In this document: positions 7,041 to 17,490 of the stretch, piece by piece
Layout: every line of letters starts with the position of its first letter
How positions within the stretch are numbered: the stretch's first letter is position 1
Assembly: GCA_944386445.1 (NCBI GenBank)
Contig: CALXBD010000147.1
Location: 1 to 43,551, forward strand
Direction: 5' to 3'
Length of the DNA stretch: 43,551 nt
DNA from: an uncultured Clostridia bacterium
GTDB lineage: Bacteria > Bacillota > Clostridia > Oscillospirales > Ruminococcaceae
Made by a program: the position numbers and the translations under genes
Notes under the pieces: generated by a model
Told to the model about the DNA's origin: nothing
Seen by the model: the letters and a program-made list of their open reading frames with translations, nothing else
Databases searched by the model: none

Positions 7041-7090
7041 CAGGTTGCGTTCTAGAAACTGACTATGGAAGCTGCGCAATTTCAGGTTGC
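7041..7090. repeat. Two CAGGTTGC direct repeats upstream of the XRE gene
   Basis: CAGGTTGC occurs at 7041-7048 and 7083-7090, 42 bases apart (about four helical turns), upstream of the minus-strand XRE gene. A possible autoregulatory operator pair. Confidence 0.4.
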
Positions 7091-7124
7091 ACAGCTGTTT
7101 TTTGAGGTTTTCAGGCTCCATTAC

Positions 7125-7155
7125 AAAAAGCGGGCAAGGATTTTTCCCTGCCCGC
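7125..7155 (-). terminator. Terminator after gyrA
   Basis: GCGGGCAAGGA (7130-7140) pairs with TCCCTGCCCGC (7145-7155), with one G-U pair on the minus strand. On that strand it is followed by TTTTT (7129-7125). It closes the dnaA-gyrA cluster and has T bases on the other side too. Confidence 0.85.
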
Positions 7156-7168
7156 CATTTTTATGAGA

Positions 7169-9733
7169 TCATTCTTCTTCATCGGGAGGAAGGGTTTCTT
7201 CTTCCGATTCCAATTCCCGTTCCAGGTCTGCCGATTCCGGATCCTCGACGGAATCCTCAGCCGTTTCCTCAATCTTAGCCGTTTCCTCGTCGTCGGCGTG
7301 ATCCGCCCGTACGAAGGTCACAACACGGTCGTTTTCTCCAAGGCGCATCACCCGGACACCGCCTGCATACCGGCTCATCACCCGGACGTCAGCCACGGCG
7401 ATACGAATAATAACTCCCTCATTGGAGATGAGAATCAGGTCATCATTGTCATCCACAACCTTGATGCCGCAGACGAAGCCTTTTTCCTCATTGACCTTAT
7501 AGTTCACCTTGCCCAAACCGTGACGGCTCTGCAGCGGGTAATCCTCAATAGCTGACCGCCGGCCGAGACCTTTATCAGTGACCGTCATAACGGTAGCGCC
7601 TTCACGTACCCGAGCCATTCCGACTACCTGATCGCCATCTTTCAGGCGGATAGCCTTAACGCCCATAGCCACACGGGACATTTCCCGGACATCGGTTTCC
7701 GCAAATCGGATTGCCATGCCGTTGCGGGTGGCAACCAGCAACTGGGAATTGCCGTCAGTCAGATGAGCCGCCACCAGTTCGTCACCGTCTGCCAGTTGGA
7801 TGGCATTGAGTCCGCTCTTCCGAAGGTTTTTAAAGGCATTGAGACTGGTGCGCTTAATGATACCACAACGGGTTATCATCACCACATATTTGTCGGGATC
7901 AAATTTTTCAACCCGCATCAGGGAGCTGATTTGTTCTTCCGGTTCCAGAGCCAGCAGGTTTACAATATTGACACCCATAGCGCCGCGGCTGCCTTCCGGG
8001 ACCTCATAGCCCCGCAGCTTGAACATTCTTCCTTTAGAGGTCAGGAACAGGATGTCGTTATGGGTAGAGGCGATAAACATTTCCTGGACGATATCCTCTT
8101 CCCGCTGTTTCATGCCGGAAATTCCGCGTCCGCCCCGTCTCTGGATCTTATAAGCATCTGCGGGCTGGCGTTTGATGTAGCCCCGCTCTGTCAATGTAAT
8201 AACCACATCTTCTTCGGGGATCAGATCTTCGATATCCATCTCCCCAGAGATAGCCTGGATCTCTGTCCGCCGGTCGTCAGCGAATTTGTCCTTGATTTCC
8301 TTCAATTCCTTGGCCACGGTTTCCATAACCAGATGATAGTCTCCCAAAATGGCCTCATATTCCTTGATCTTTGCTTCCAACCCGGACAGTTCTTCCTCAA
8401 TTTTGAGAATTTCCAGCCCGGCCAGCTGGCCTAAACGGTATGCCACAATGGCGGAAGCCTGAACATCGTCAAAGTCAAACTTCTCCATGATCGCCTTTTT
8501 GGCTTCAGGGATACCGCCGCTGCAGGCCCGGATAGTGGCGATGATTTCATCCACGATATCCACAGCCCGTTTGAGTCCTTCCAGGATATGGGCGCGTTCC
8601 AGGGCTTTGTTCAGGTCAAATCTGGTCCGGCGGGTGATGATCTCGCCCTGGAAATCCAGATAATATTTCAGGCATTCTTTCAGCGTCAGCACTCTGGGCT
8701 GGTTGTTGACCAGAGCCAGCATGATAACGCCCACGGTTGTCTGAAGATAGGAGTAAGAAAACAGCTGATTGAGCACTACCTGCGGGATTGCGTCCCGTTT
8801 CAGCTCAAAGACGATCCGCAGGCCGTCTTTGTCAGATTCATCCCGGATATAGGAGATGCCGGGAATCCGTCCCTCCTTGACCAGGGAGGCCACGTTTTCC
8901 AAGATGCGGGTCTTGTTGACCATATAAGGGATTTCCGTCACAACGATGGAAGAGCGGCCCTTGCTGTCCTCTTCGATGTCGGTTCTGGCCCGAAGGGTCA
9001 GCTTGCCGCGGCCGGTGGCATAGGCAGCCCGAATCCCGCTGCGGCCCATCACGATTCCCCCGGTAGGAAAATCCGGTCCTTTGATGTGTTCCATCAAGCC
9101 TTCCAAACCGATTTCCGGGTTATGGATCATGGCGATACAGGCGTCGATGACCTCCCCCAGGTTATGGGGTGGGATATTGGTCGCCATACCGACGGCAATA
9201 CCGGAAGAACCGTTGACCAGCAGGTCCGGGAACCGGGATGGCAGCACCTTTGGTTCCTTTCGGGAATCATCGTAGTTGGAATCATAGTCAATGGTATCTT
9301 TATTGATGTCAGCCACCATATAAAGGGCCATTTTACTCATTCTGGCCTCGGTATAACGGTAAGCAGCAGGCGGGTCCCCGTCGATGGTACCGAAGTTTCC
9401 GTGCTTATCCACCAGAGGATACCGCAGGGAGAAATCCTGTCCCATACGGACTAGGGCGTCATATACGGAAGCGTCGCCATGGGGGTGATATTTACCCAAA
9501 ACATCGCCGACGGTGGCGGCGCACTTTTTAAACGGCTTATCCGGAGTCAGACCGGCTTCATACATGGTATATACAATCCGGCGGTGGACGGGCTTCAAGC
9601 CGTCGCGCACGTCCGGAAGGGCACGGGAAATAATAACCGACATGGAATAGTCCAGGAAAGACTTTCGCATTTCCTCATCGATTTCCACATCCAGTATTTT
9701 TGTCCCTTCCTGATTCTCAAAATTATTTTCCAA
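7169..9733 (-). CDS. gyrA: DNA gyrase subunit A
   Basis: An 854-residue type IIA topoisomerase subunit that cuts and rejoins DNA and, with GyrB, adds negative supercoils. The active-site tyrosine is Tyr127 in AAYRYTEAR. The GyrA box QRRGGRG at 531-537 marks it as gyrase rather than topoisomerase IV. Six C-terminal beta-pinwheel blades follow, then an acidic tail rich in Glu and Asp from about 805. The quinolone region reads HGDASVYD, with Ala88-Ser89 where E. coli has Ser83-Ala84. The start is a TTG, with AGGAGG seven bases upstream inside the end of the preceding gene, whose stop is three bases away, so translation is coupled. It is the last gene of the cluster and is followed by a strong terminator. 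Confidence 0.98.
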   Translation of the reverse strand: MENNFENQEGTKILDVEIDEEMRKSFLDYSMSVIISRALPDVRDGLKPVHRRIVYTMYEAGLTPDKPFKKCAATVGDVLGKYHPHGDASVYDALVRMGQDFSLRYPLVDKHGNFGTIDGDPPAAYRYTEARMSKMALYMVADINKDTIDYDSNYDDSRKEPKVLPSRFPDLLVNGSSGIAVGMATNIPPHNLGEVIDACIAMIHNPEIGLEGLMEHIKGPDFPTGGIVMGRSGIRAAYATGRGKLTLRARTDIEEDSKGRSSIVVTEIPYMVNKTRILENVASLVKEGRIPGISYIRDESDKDGLRIVFELKRDAIPQVVLNQLFSYSYLQTTVGVIMLALVNNQPRVLTLKECLKYYLDFQGEIITRRTRFDLNKALERAHILEGLKRAVDIVDEIIATIRACSGGIPEAKKAIMEKFDFDDVQASAIVAYRLGQLAGLEILKIEEELSGLEAKIKEYEAILGDYHLVMETVAKELKEIKDKFADDRRTEIQAISGEMDIEDLIPEEDVVITLTERGYIKRQPADAYKIQRRGGRGISGMKQREEDIVQEMFIASTHNDILFLTSKGRMFKLRGYEVPEGSRGAMGVNIVNLLALEPEEQISSLMRVEKFDPDKYVVMITRCGIIKRTSLNAFKNLRKSGLNAIQLADGDELVAAHLTDGNSQLLVATRNGMAIRFAETDVREMSRVAMGVKAIRLKDGDQVVGMARVREGATVMTVTDKGLGRRSAIEDYPLQSRHGLGKVNYKVNEEKGFVCGIKVVDDNDDLILISNEGVIIRIAVADVRVMSRYAGGVRVMRLGENDRVVTFVRADHADDEETAKIEETAEDSVEDPESADLERELESEEETLPPDEEE

Positions 9734-9736
9734 GAT

Positions 9737-10492
9737 TTAATCCTCCTTGCCGGAACCCTCCGTCCCATGGGACTTTTTTGAAGGAATCTCTTCCAGCGTT
9801 TCATACCGGCCGCCCAGGGCGTTTTTCATCATCTGTGTAATCGTTTCGATCTGTTCTGGGGGAATACACCGTTTTGGAATAGCGAAGACCTTTTCCCGGC
9901 TGACGATAACTAAGAATAAGTCCGGAAATTCCGTGACTTTTACAGCCGGAGCGTCAAAGCCCAATAGGAATTTTCCCTCTTTTTGAGGGAGCAGCAGCCC
10001 ATCGGTACAGATTTCCAGCTGGTAGGTATCCCTGGAAATGGACGTTGCCTGAGCCACAGACTTGATATGCCTGGCCGGCAGATACCACATAAACCCGATG
10101 ACGGTCAGCGCCAGCACACATAAAACATATCCGAACGCATAATTGGGATCAGTAATGATCGCCTGAATGTACAAAACCGCAATGATCCCCAGGATAATGG
10201 TAAAGATAATATTTTTCTTATAGATGGTTTTTTTCTGGAAGTATTTCAGTGCTTTGGTAACCTCTTCCGGCTTCAGATTATACCGGATAAGGATTCCTTC
10301 CTTATCATCTTCCACCCGCTCCCCCTTTACGAAGGGAGCGGTTTTATCGTAGTTATCCAGATCCAAGCCCTGTTCCGGAACGATATCCTTTTCACTTCCG
10401 ACGCCCTGGTCCTCCGGGGCAGACTGCGCAAAGGGATCCTGTTTTTCCGGCTGTTCTGGTTCTTCGGGCAGTTTTTTTTCTTCTTCAGCCAT
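9737..10492 (-). CDS. YcxB-like membrane protein between gyrB and gyrA
   Basis: A 251-residue protein. Residues 1-60 are acidic and low complexity (Glu, Pro, Gln). Two membrane helices follow, about IIFTIILGIIAVLYIQAII (95-113) and YVLCVLALTVIGFMWYL (122-138). The C-terminal domain (about 150-235) has the pattern of the YcxB-like family: a DGLLLP strand, AVKVTEFPDLFLVIVS and FAIPKRCI. Function is unknown in this family. AGGAGG precedes the ATG. It lies 23 bases after gyrB and three bases before gyrA, so it is cotranscribed with both gyrase genes. Assignment to YcxB is by pattern only. Confidence 0.75.
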   Translation of the reverse strand: MAEEEKKLPEEPEQPEKQDPFAQSAPEDQGVGSEKDIVPEQGLDLDNYDKTAPFVKGERVEDDKEGILIRYNLKPEEVTKALKYFQKKTIYKKNIIFTIILGIIAVLYIQAIITDPNYAFGYVLCVLALTVIGFMWYLPARHIKSVAQATSISRDTYQLEICTDGLLLPQKEGKFLLGFDAPAVKVTEFPDLFLVIVSREKVFAIPKRCIPPEQIETITQMMKNALGGRYETLEEIPSKKSHGTEGSGKED

Positions 10493-10515
10493 GGAGCATC
10501 CTCCTGTTAATTGTA

Positions 10516-12486
<1,971 letters not shown>

Positions 12487-12496
12487 TTAAATTCTA

Positions 12497-12510
12497 TCAA
12501 AACGTTTTGA
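12497..12510. repeat. Perfect palindrome TCAAAACGTTTTGA between remB and gyrB
   Basis: A 14-bp perfect palindrome just downstream of the remB stop and about 50 bases upstream of the gyrB GTG. A TAGAAT that could be a -10 follows it on the minus strand, so it could be an operator for an internal gyrB promoter. No good -35 is seen. Confidence 0.5.
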
Positions 12511-12513
12511 GGC

Positions 12514-12774
12514 TCAGATACTGAGCGCTCGGTACTGACGTTTACGAAGGGTTGCGGGGGCCAACTGAGAAAGGTAGAGTCTTCTCTGCCCATTTTTTTC
12601 CCAAACGATCAGCGATTTGGGAATATCAGCGGTTACAGGAATAACCTCCCCGGACTTTTGGGAATTGCTTAAAAATTCTTTTGTGAATTTCGACACAGAA
12701 ATATTTTCGATATCGAAGATACCGATGATATCATTCTCGTTCAAGATGACTTCATTTCCTACATGAAGATACAT
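12514..12774 (-). CDS. remB: DUF370 / extracellular matrix regulator RemB
   Basis: An 86-residue protein of the DUF370 family (YaaB/RemB). The N-terminus MYLHVGNEVILNENDIIGIFD and the following NIS-SKFTKEFL are characteristic. In Bacillus subtilis RemA, and RemB from the recF-gyrB interval, control biofilm matrix genes, and RemA is a DNA-binding ring. The position between recF and gyrB is the same here, which supports the name. GAGAAAGG lies before the ATG, and the gene starts 14 bases after the recF stop. Direct DNA binding by RemB is less well established than for RemA. Confidence 0.9.
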   Translation of the reverse strand: MYLHVGNEVILNENDIIGIFDIENISVSKFTKEFLSNSQKSGEVIPVTADIPKSLIVWEKNGQRRLYLSQLAPATLRKRQYRALSI

Positions 12775-12788
12775 AAAAACAACCTTTC

Positions 12789-13901
12789 TCAGGCTTCACA
12801 GACTTCTCCCCCACAGACGGAAAAGATACATCCGCTTTCCATGCGGAGGGTATTGGAAACATCGCAGCAGGTGATAAACACCTGAAAATCCCGCACCCGG
12901 TTCAGGATATAGTCTTGACGGTTCTGGTCGAGTTCACTCATCACATCGTCCAGAAGTACCAAAGGATTTTCCTTTAAAATTCCTCGGATCATAGCGGCTT
13001 CCGCCAATTTCAGCGCAACCGCGCAGCTGCGCTTCTGTCCCTGGGAGCCGTAAATACGGGCCGGGCGCCCATCTATGGTAAATTTCAGATCATCCCGATG
13101 GATGCCTCTGGTTGTATATTTCATCCGCCGATCCAGTTCCCGGTTTTCCTTCAAAACTGTAAAAAACTGCTCGATCAGCTCATCGGTATAAGCGGTGAGT
13201 TCGGTTCCTTCCTCAAAGACGGAGGATTCATATTCCGCAGAAAACGCCTCGGAAAACCCCGTAAATCCCCCATAGATTTCGGCGGCAGCGGGTTTCAGCT
13301 TTTTGAGGTAATCCTCCCGCAGGATAGAAAGGATCGTTCCCAGCTTTGCCAGCTGCAGATCCCACACATCCAAGGTATCCCGGAACTGTTCATATCGCAT
13401 TCCATCCCGAAGCAGCGCATTTCTCTGTTCGAGGACTGCCTGATACTGGCTCAGGTATTTGGCATAAGACGGCTGGATATTGCTGATGGCGTCATCCAGA
13501 AATTTTCGGCGTTCCCCGGGTCCGTCCTGCACGATGGAAAGGCCGGTAGGGTCAAAAATCACTGCCGGAAACACGCCGGACAATTCCGAAGGAGATTTCA
13601 AAGGCATCCCATTCAAAAGAATTTTCCGCTTTTTTTCTCCGCCGGTAAAACTTAGAAACTGTTCCCTTTCCCGGTCTTTAAAAGAAGCTTCCACCCGGAA
13701 TACTTCCTCGCCGAAGGGAATCATCTGATTTTCCCTGGCCCCCCGAAAGCTTTTGTTTCCGGTCAGGATCCATATAGCTTCCAGAAGGTTGGTCTTTCCC
13801 TGGGCGTTCTGCCCCAGGATAATATTCACCTTTTCGCAGGGGTTGATTTCCGCAGAGGCAATATTCCGAAAGCCATTCAGGCGCAGTGATTTTAAAATCA
13901 C
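12789..13901 (-). CDS. recF: DNA replication and repair protein RecF
   Basis: A 370-residue SMC-like ATPase that helps load RecA onto gapped DNA with RecO and RecR. Walker A is GQNAQGKT at residues 30-37, the signature region is YGSQGQKRS, and Walker B is PLVLLDDVMSELD. The N-terminus LKSLRLNGFRNIASAEI is typical. It starts with GTG behind GGGAGGG. It lies 17 bases after yaaA and 14 before remB in the dnaA cluster. Confidence 0.97.
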   Translation of the reverse strand: MILKSLRLNGFRNIASAEINPCEKVNIILGQNAQGKTNLLEAIWILTGNKSFRGARENQMIPFGEEVFRVEASFKDREREQFLSFTGGEKKRKILLNGMPLKSPSELSGVFPAVIFDPTGLSIVQDGPGERRKFLDDAISNIQPSYAKYLSQYQAVLEQRNALLRDGMRYEQFRDTLDVWDLQLAKLGTILSILREDYLKKLKPAAAEIYGGFTGFSEAFSAEYESSVFEEGTELTAYTDELIEQFFTVLKENRELDRRMKYTTRGIHRDDLKFTIDGRPARIYGSQGQKRSCAVALKLAEAAMIRGILKENPLVLLDDVMSELDQNRQDYILNRVRDFQVFITCCDVSNTLRMESGCIFSVCGGEVCEA

Positions 13902-13918
13902 GGAATCCCTCCCGGACC

Positions 13919-14131
13919 TCAGTCAATGATATAAGTCGTATCTTCTATGGTGACCTCATCTCCGGCGAAGAGCTTCTTTCCTCTCTGCAGGCAAGGCTCC
14001 CCGTTATAGATCACCAATCCCTCTTTCACCAGCTGTTTTGCGTGGCCGCCGGTTTCGGCAGCTCCCGTAAACTTCAGAAACTGGTCCAGTTTGATAAAGC
14101 CGGTTTTAATTTTCACATGTTTAGTTATCAT
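13919..14131 (-). CDS. yaaA: S4-domain RNA-binding protein YaaA
   Basis: A 70-residue S4-domain protein. The S4 core is seen in IKLDQFLKFTGAAETGGHAKQLVKEGLVIYNGEP. The dnaN-recF position is conserved in Firmicutes, where the protein (also called RlbA) is linked to ribosome or RNA binding. Its ATG lies 11 bases inside the end of dnaN, so translation is coupled to dnaN. Confidence 0.93.
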   Translation of the reverse strand: MITKHVKIKTGFIKLDQFLKFTGAAETGGHAKQLVKEGLVIYNGEPCLQRGKKLFAGDEVTIEDTTYIID

Positions 14132-15242
14132 CTTTCAACCTCATTGGCATAACCAGGAAGACAAAGCTGTCTCCCTCCAAAGGCAGCAGCTTAATTGGTG
14201 AGAAAGCGGTATTGATTTCCATTGCGATCTCGTCCAGTTCACTAGCCTTCAATGCGTCTGTCATAAACTTATTATTGAAACCGATTCGGACAGCATCTCC
14301 TTCGATGCGAACCGGAAGGGCGTCATTTACCTTTCCCATAGAGGTTTCACAGGAAATTGCCACCTGGCCGTCGGCGAAGGAAGCCTTGACGGGGTTTTTG
14401 ATTTTCTCATTGATAATGATGGATGCGCGGTTAATGCTGTCGGTAAACTCCCTTACGGAAACGATCACCCGGGTTTTATGTTCTTTCGGGATAGCGGCAT
14501 TATAATCGATAAACTCCCCTTCCAGCAGGCGGGAAAGCATAGTGTATCCGCTGCATTCGAAGACAATATGTTTACTTCCCACTTTTAAGAGGACTTCTTC
14601 TTCCTCTTCCCCGCCGGAGAACCGGCTGATCAGTTTCAAAAGTTCCGAAAGAGTACGGCCCGGTGCGACAAATTTAAAATTCTCGCTGCAGGAGACCGGT
14701 TCCTTCCGGAGGGCCAAACGGCATCCGTCTACGGAAACCAGGTAAAGGACGCCATCTTTCATTTCAAAAAGGGTACCGGTCAGCACCGGTGTGGAAGCGT
14801 CCTGAGAAACGGCAAACAAAGTTTGTGAAATCATGCTCCGCAGGGTTTCGGCCGGCATACGGAAGGAGCGCTCCTCGCTGATGACAGGGATTTCGGGGTA
14901 TTCCTCAGCGCTCATTCCCAAAATGGTAAACTGTGTCCCGCCGCCGCGGATAATTGTCAGCAGCTTGTCGTCTGTGCTGAGTGACAAAGTCCCTGCCGGC
15001 ATACGGTTGATAATTTCCCCGAAGAGCCGGGCATTCAAAATAATTTCCCCGTCTTCTCTGGAATCGACCTCGACTTCCTTAATGATCCCCAGCTCCAGGT
15101 TATAGCCTGCTACGGTTAGTTTTCCTCCGCGGCAGCGGAGCAGAACACATTCCAACGCCATCAAGGTAGACTTTGCGGATACTGCAGGGGAGACATTGTT
15201 TACCGCTTCGCACAAAACGGATTTTTCGCAGGTGAAATTCAT
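14121..15242 (-). CDS. dnaN: DNA polymerase III beta sliding clamp
   Basis: A 373-residue clamp, the usual length. It has the three-domain layout, with MNFTCEKSVLCEAVNNVSPA at the N-terminus and the C-terminal VFLVMPMRLK that forms part of the protein-binding cleft. The homodimer ring tethers polymerase and other replication and repair proteins to DNA. AGGAGG precedes the ATG. It is separated from dnaA by 527 bases that hold the unwinding half of the origin, and it overlaps yaaA at its 3' end. Confidence 0.98.
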   Translation of the reverse strand: MNFTCEKSVLCEAVNNVSPAVSAKSTLMALECVLLRCRGGKLTVAGYNLELGIIKEVEVDSREDGEIILNARLFGEIINRMPAGTLSLSTDDKLLTIIRGGGTQFTILGMSAEEYPEIPVISEERSFRMPAETLRSMISQTLFAVSQDASTPVLTGTLFEMKDGVLYLVSVDGCRLALRKEPVSCSENFKFVAPGRTLSELLKLISRFSGGEEEEEVLLKVGSKHIVFECSGYTMLSRLLEGEFIDYNAAIPKEHKTRVIVSVREFTDSINRASIIINEKIKNPVKASFADGQVAISCETSMGKVNDALPVRIEGDAVRIGFNNKFMTDALKASELDEIAMEINTAFSPIKLLPLEGDSFVFLVMPMRLKDDN

Positions 15243-15404
15243 AAAAAGCCTCCTATTTCATAAGTGTTTTTGAGAGAAGGACAGATAATTTGTTATACAG
15301 AGCGTATATAATAATCGCAGGATATAGATTCTCTTCCTGCAGAGAGTGACAGAACTGAATCTGGCTCTTTCAAAATAGATAGAAAGAAAAGAATATAATA
15401 AAAA

Positions 15405-15419
15405 TAGTAGTAGTAGTAG
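15405..15419 (+). other. DnaA-trio element (five TAG repeats)
   Basis: Five consecutive TAG triplets lie on the strand opposite to dnaA, followed by GGGCG. The DnaA-trio (read 3'-GAT-5') is the element on which DnaA assembles on single-stranded DNA in Bacillus. Strand, repeat and position between DnaA boxes and an AT-rich stretch all agree. The nearest clear box is about 80 bases away, which is further than in B. subtilis. Confidence 0.65.
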
Positions 15420-15620
15420 AGGGCGTGAAGTTGTTAGAAATCCTGAAGAATCCAGTAGCCGCGGGAAAAATCAAGGCTTTTTATTTCTTGCCTGATCGTG
15501 GAAAAAATGTTGGATTGTGGAAGTAAAAAATGTTGTTGACTTGCGGGTGAAAAAGCTACGGTGAAGTCGGGTTGAGTAGTGAATAAAAAGGTTTAAAACA
15601 CAAAATGGAAAGTCTTCCAC

Positions 15621-15648
15621 ATTTTTCCACATTTTTTGGTGGAAAAAT
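15621..15648. repeat. Inverted repeat joining two DnaA-box-like sites
   Basis: ATTTTTCCAC (15621-15630) pairs perfectly with GTGGAAAAAT (15639-15648) around an 8-base T-rich loop. Each arm carries a DnaA-box-like core, so the boxes face each other. It also lies about 120 bases after the dnaA stop and could act as a weak terminator. Confidence 0.6.
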
Positions 15649-15769
15649 AGGTGGTGGATTCTGTTGATTTTTTGAAAAGTCGGATTTTCAGGGGGTTCGC
15701 AAAGAAAAAATTTCACAAAACCGGTGAAAAAGCAACTTTTTCGCGGATTTTACGATTTGTTATATGGGC

Positions 15770-17245
15770 TTATTTGTCTCTAATATTTTTAATGATATCC
15801 TCAATGATCCCTTTATCGTGAGGATTGGTCTTGATCAGATTTTCTACCTTCTTTAATGTATAGACAATGGTGGTGTGATCTCTGCCACCGAATTCCTGCC
15901 CGATTTCCTTCATAGTAGACTGGGTAATTTCCCGGACGATGTAGATGGCGATCTGCCGTGCCTGGGAGATGGGGGCGTTCTTTTTATTAGAGCGGATATC
16001 CGCCGGTGAAACGTGGTAGGTTTGGGCAACCTCTTCAATGATTCTTTCGATGGTGATAGGGACAGGCTGATTATCGTTAAGAATTTCCTTGATGACGTTC
16101 TGAGCGACGCTGAGGGTAGGTTCCGAGCCGGTATAGAGCTTGTACATTTTAATCTTTTTGACGGCGCCTTCCAGCTGGCGGATATTGCTTTTCAGTTTGG
16201 TGGCGATAAAATTGATGATATCGTCGGGGATACGGATCTGCAGCAGTTCCGCTTTGCGCTGGATGATGGCGATTCGTGTTTCAAGGTCAGGTACGCCGAT
16301 ATCAGCTAAGATTCCCCACTCAAAGCGGGATTTCAGACGGTCTGCAATGATATTGATATCCTTGGGAGGCCGGTCGGAGGTAATGACGATCTGTTTGCCG
16401 CATTGATAGAGTTCGTTAAAGGTATGGAAAAATTCTTCCTGGGAAGCATCCTTACCGGAAAGAAATTGGATATCGTCGATCAGGAAGAAATCGGAGTGAC
16501 GGTACTTCTGATGGAAGGTATTGGTGGTCTGGTTCTTGATGGCCACAATCAACTCGTTGGAAAAGGTTTCCGAGTTGGTGTAGATGATATTCATATTTGG
16601 GTTATTGCGTTTGACCTCATTTTTGATTGCCATCAGCAGATGGGTTTTGCCAAGCCCGCTGGGGCCGTAAATAAACAGCGGATTATAGGGCTTGATGGAG
16701 GAAGCGCTGAGATTGACGCTGTTGGCGACAGATTTGCAGGCAGTATACGCAAATTCGTTTTTACTTCCCACAATAAAAGTGTCAAAGGTATACTCATATT
16801 CGCCGCCGCCCATATCGGAATTGGACATTCCGTTTGAAAGGAAAGACATATCCTGATTGTCGGAGGAATAACCGAAATTAGAAGCAGTCGGTTCCGTAAA
16901 TACGGCAGGTGCCTGCGGCTGTGGCTGGGGGGGCTGCTGCTGGATAGCGGGCGCGGCTGGAGGAGTCGGCGTCTGCTGAGGTGCGCCGGCGCAAAGGATC
17001 TCCACCTCCACCGGGAAGCCCAGAACATTTTCAAAAGCTTCCTTTAAAGGTGTCAGGTATTGGCTCATCAGAATACTTTTATGGAAATCGAAAGATACTA
17101 CCAAATAGGCGGTATTATTTTCGAATTTGCCGGGCTGGATATTTTCAATCCAGCAGGTATAGGCAGTTTCGGTCAGCTGATTGGCGCGAACCTTTTCCTG
17201 AAAATATTCTTTCACAAGGTTTAACACGTCAGAAAATGACTGCAT
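15770..17245 (-). CDS. dnaA: Chromosomal replication initiator DnaA
   Basis: A 491-residue AAA+ initiator. Domain I starts at MQSFSDVLNLVKEYFQEK. Domain II is a Pro/Gln-rich linker (about 95-130). Domain III has Walker A GPSGLGKTH near 192 and Walker B FFLIDDIQFLSGKD. Domain IV has the DnaA-box signature GGRDHTTIVYTLKKV near 453-467. It binds DnaA boxes and melts the origin. I place the start at the ATG at 17245 behind AGGAGGAATTTC; the open frame reaches 17272 but has no better site. The gene is flanked on both sides by box-containing gene-free regions, and its own promoter lies about 240 bases upstream next to a DnaA-box-like site. Confidence 0.98.
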   Translation of the reverse strand: MQSFSDVLNLVKEYFQEKVRANQLTETAYTCWIENIQPGKFENNTAYLVVSFDFHKSILMSQYLTPLKEAFENVLGFPVEVEILCAGAPQQTPTPPAAPAIQQQPPQPQPQAPAVFTEPTASNFGYSSDNQDMSFLSNGMSNSDMGGGEYEYTFDTFIVGSKNEFAYTACKSVANSVNLSASSIKPYNPLFIYGPSGLGKTHLLMAIKNEVKRNNPNMNIIYTNSETFSNELIVAIKNQTTNTFHQKYRHSDFFLIDDIQFLSGKDASQEEFFHTFNELYQCGKQIVITSDRPPKDINIIADRLKSRFEWGILADIGVPDLETRIAIIQRKAELLQIRIPDDIINFIATKLKSNIRQLEGAVKKIKMYKLYTGSEPTLSVAQNVIKEILNDNQPVPITIERIIEEVAQTYHVSPADIRSNKKNAPISQARQIAIYIVREITQSTMKEIGQEFGGRDHTTIVYTLKKVENLIKTNPHDKGIIEDIIKNIRDK

Positions 17246-17346
17246 GTTGAAATTCCTCCTGGTGTGAATCATTTAAAAAGGAAAATGTTGACAGATTAAA
17301 AGTTTTCCACATAAAAATGTTAAGAAATGTGAAAAAGTAGCATAAA

Positions 17347-17364
17347 ACGTGTTTTAAAACATGT
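17347..17364. repeat. Near-perfect 18-bp palindrome in the dnaA leader
   Basis: ACGTGTTTTAAAACATGT is palindromic except for one symmetric pair. It lies inside the predicted dnaA leader. Confidence 0.55.
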
Positions 17365-17373
17365 AAAAAACAC

Positions 17374-17431
17374 GCCACGCAGTGAAACATGAGAATTCCA
17401 CAGAGGGTTGGGAATTACTGCGTGAAACATG
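17374..17431. repeat. Two half-parS direct repeats within an inverted repeat
   Basis: GTGAAACATG occurs at 17382-17391 and 17422-17431, exactly 40 bases apart. The same stretch also holds an inverted repeat, CACGCAGT (17375-17382) against ACTGCGTG (17417-17424), with inner AATTCC/GGAATT arms. GTGAAACA is one half of a parS site. All of it lies in the dnaA leader. Confidence 0.55.
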
Positions 17432-17490
17432 TGAGCTTTTTTAATATTAAGTTGAAGAAAATTGGAAAACTTCTTTTTACGAGTAATTTT

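Larger units (their letters stand above)
15243..15769. other. oriC, dnaA-dnaN intergenic half (DnaA-box-like sites, trio, AT-rich DUE)
   Basis: A 527-base gene-free stretch. DnaA-box-like sites (one to three mismatches from TTATCCACA) lie at 15497-15505 (minus), 15516-15524 (minus), 15613-15621 (plus), 15623-15631 (plus) and 15638-15646 (minus). A TAG trinucleotide run is at 15405-15419 and an AT-rich stretch follows at about 15361-15404 towards dnaN. Read in the dnaA direction the order is dnaA, boxes, GC-containing spacer, trio, AT-rich DNA, dnaN, as in the Bacillus subtilis unwinding region. No perfect TTATCCACA is present, so the boxes are inferred from clustering. Confidence 0.75.

Noticed and set aside
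7679-7687. Noc-half-site-like ATTTCCCGG in gyrA, with another in dnaA
   Set aside because: It arises from common codons for Arg-Glu-Ile on the coding strand; the second half is missing.
15471-15716. Minus-strand open frame within the dnaA-dnaN gap
   Set aside because: It covers the DnaA-box cluster and has no ribosome site or similarity; it is origin DNA.
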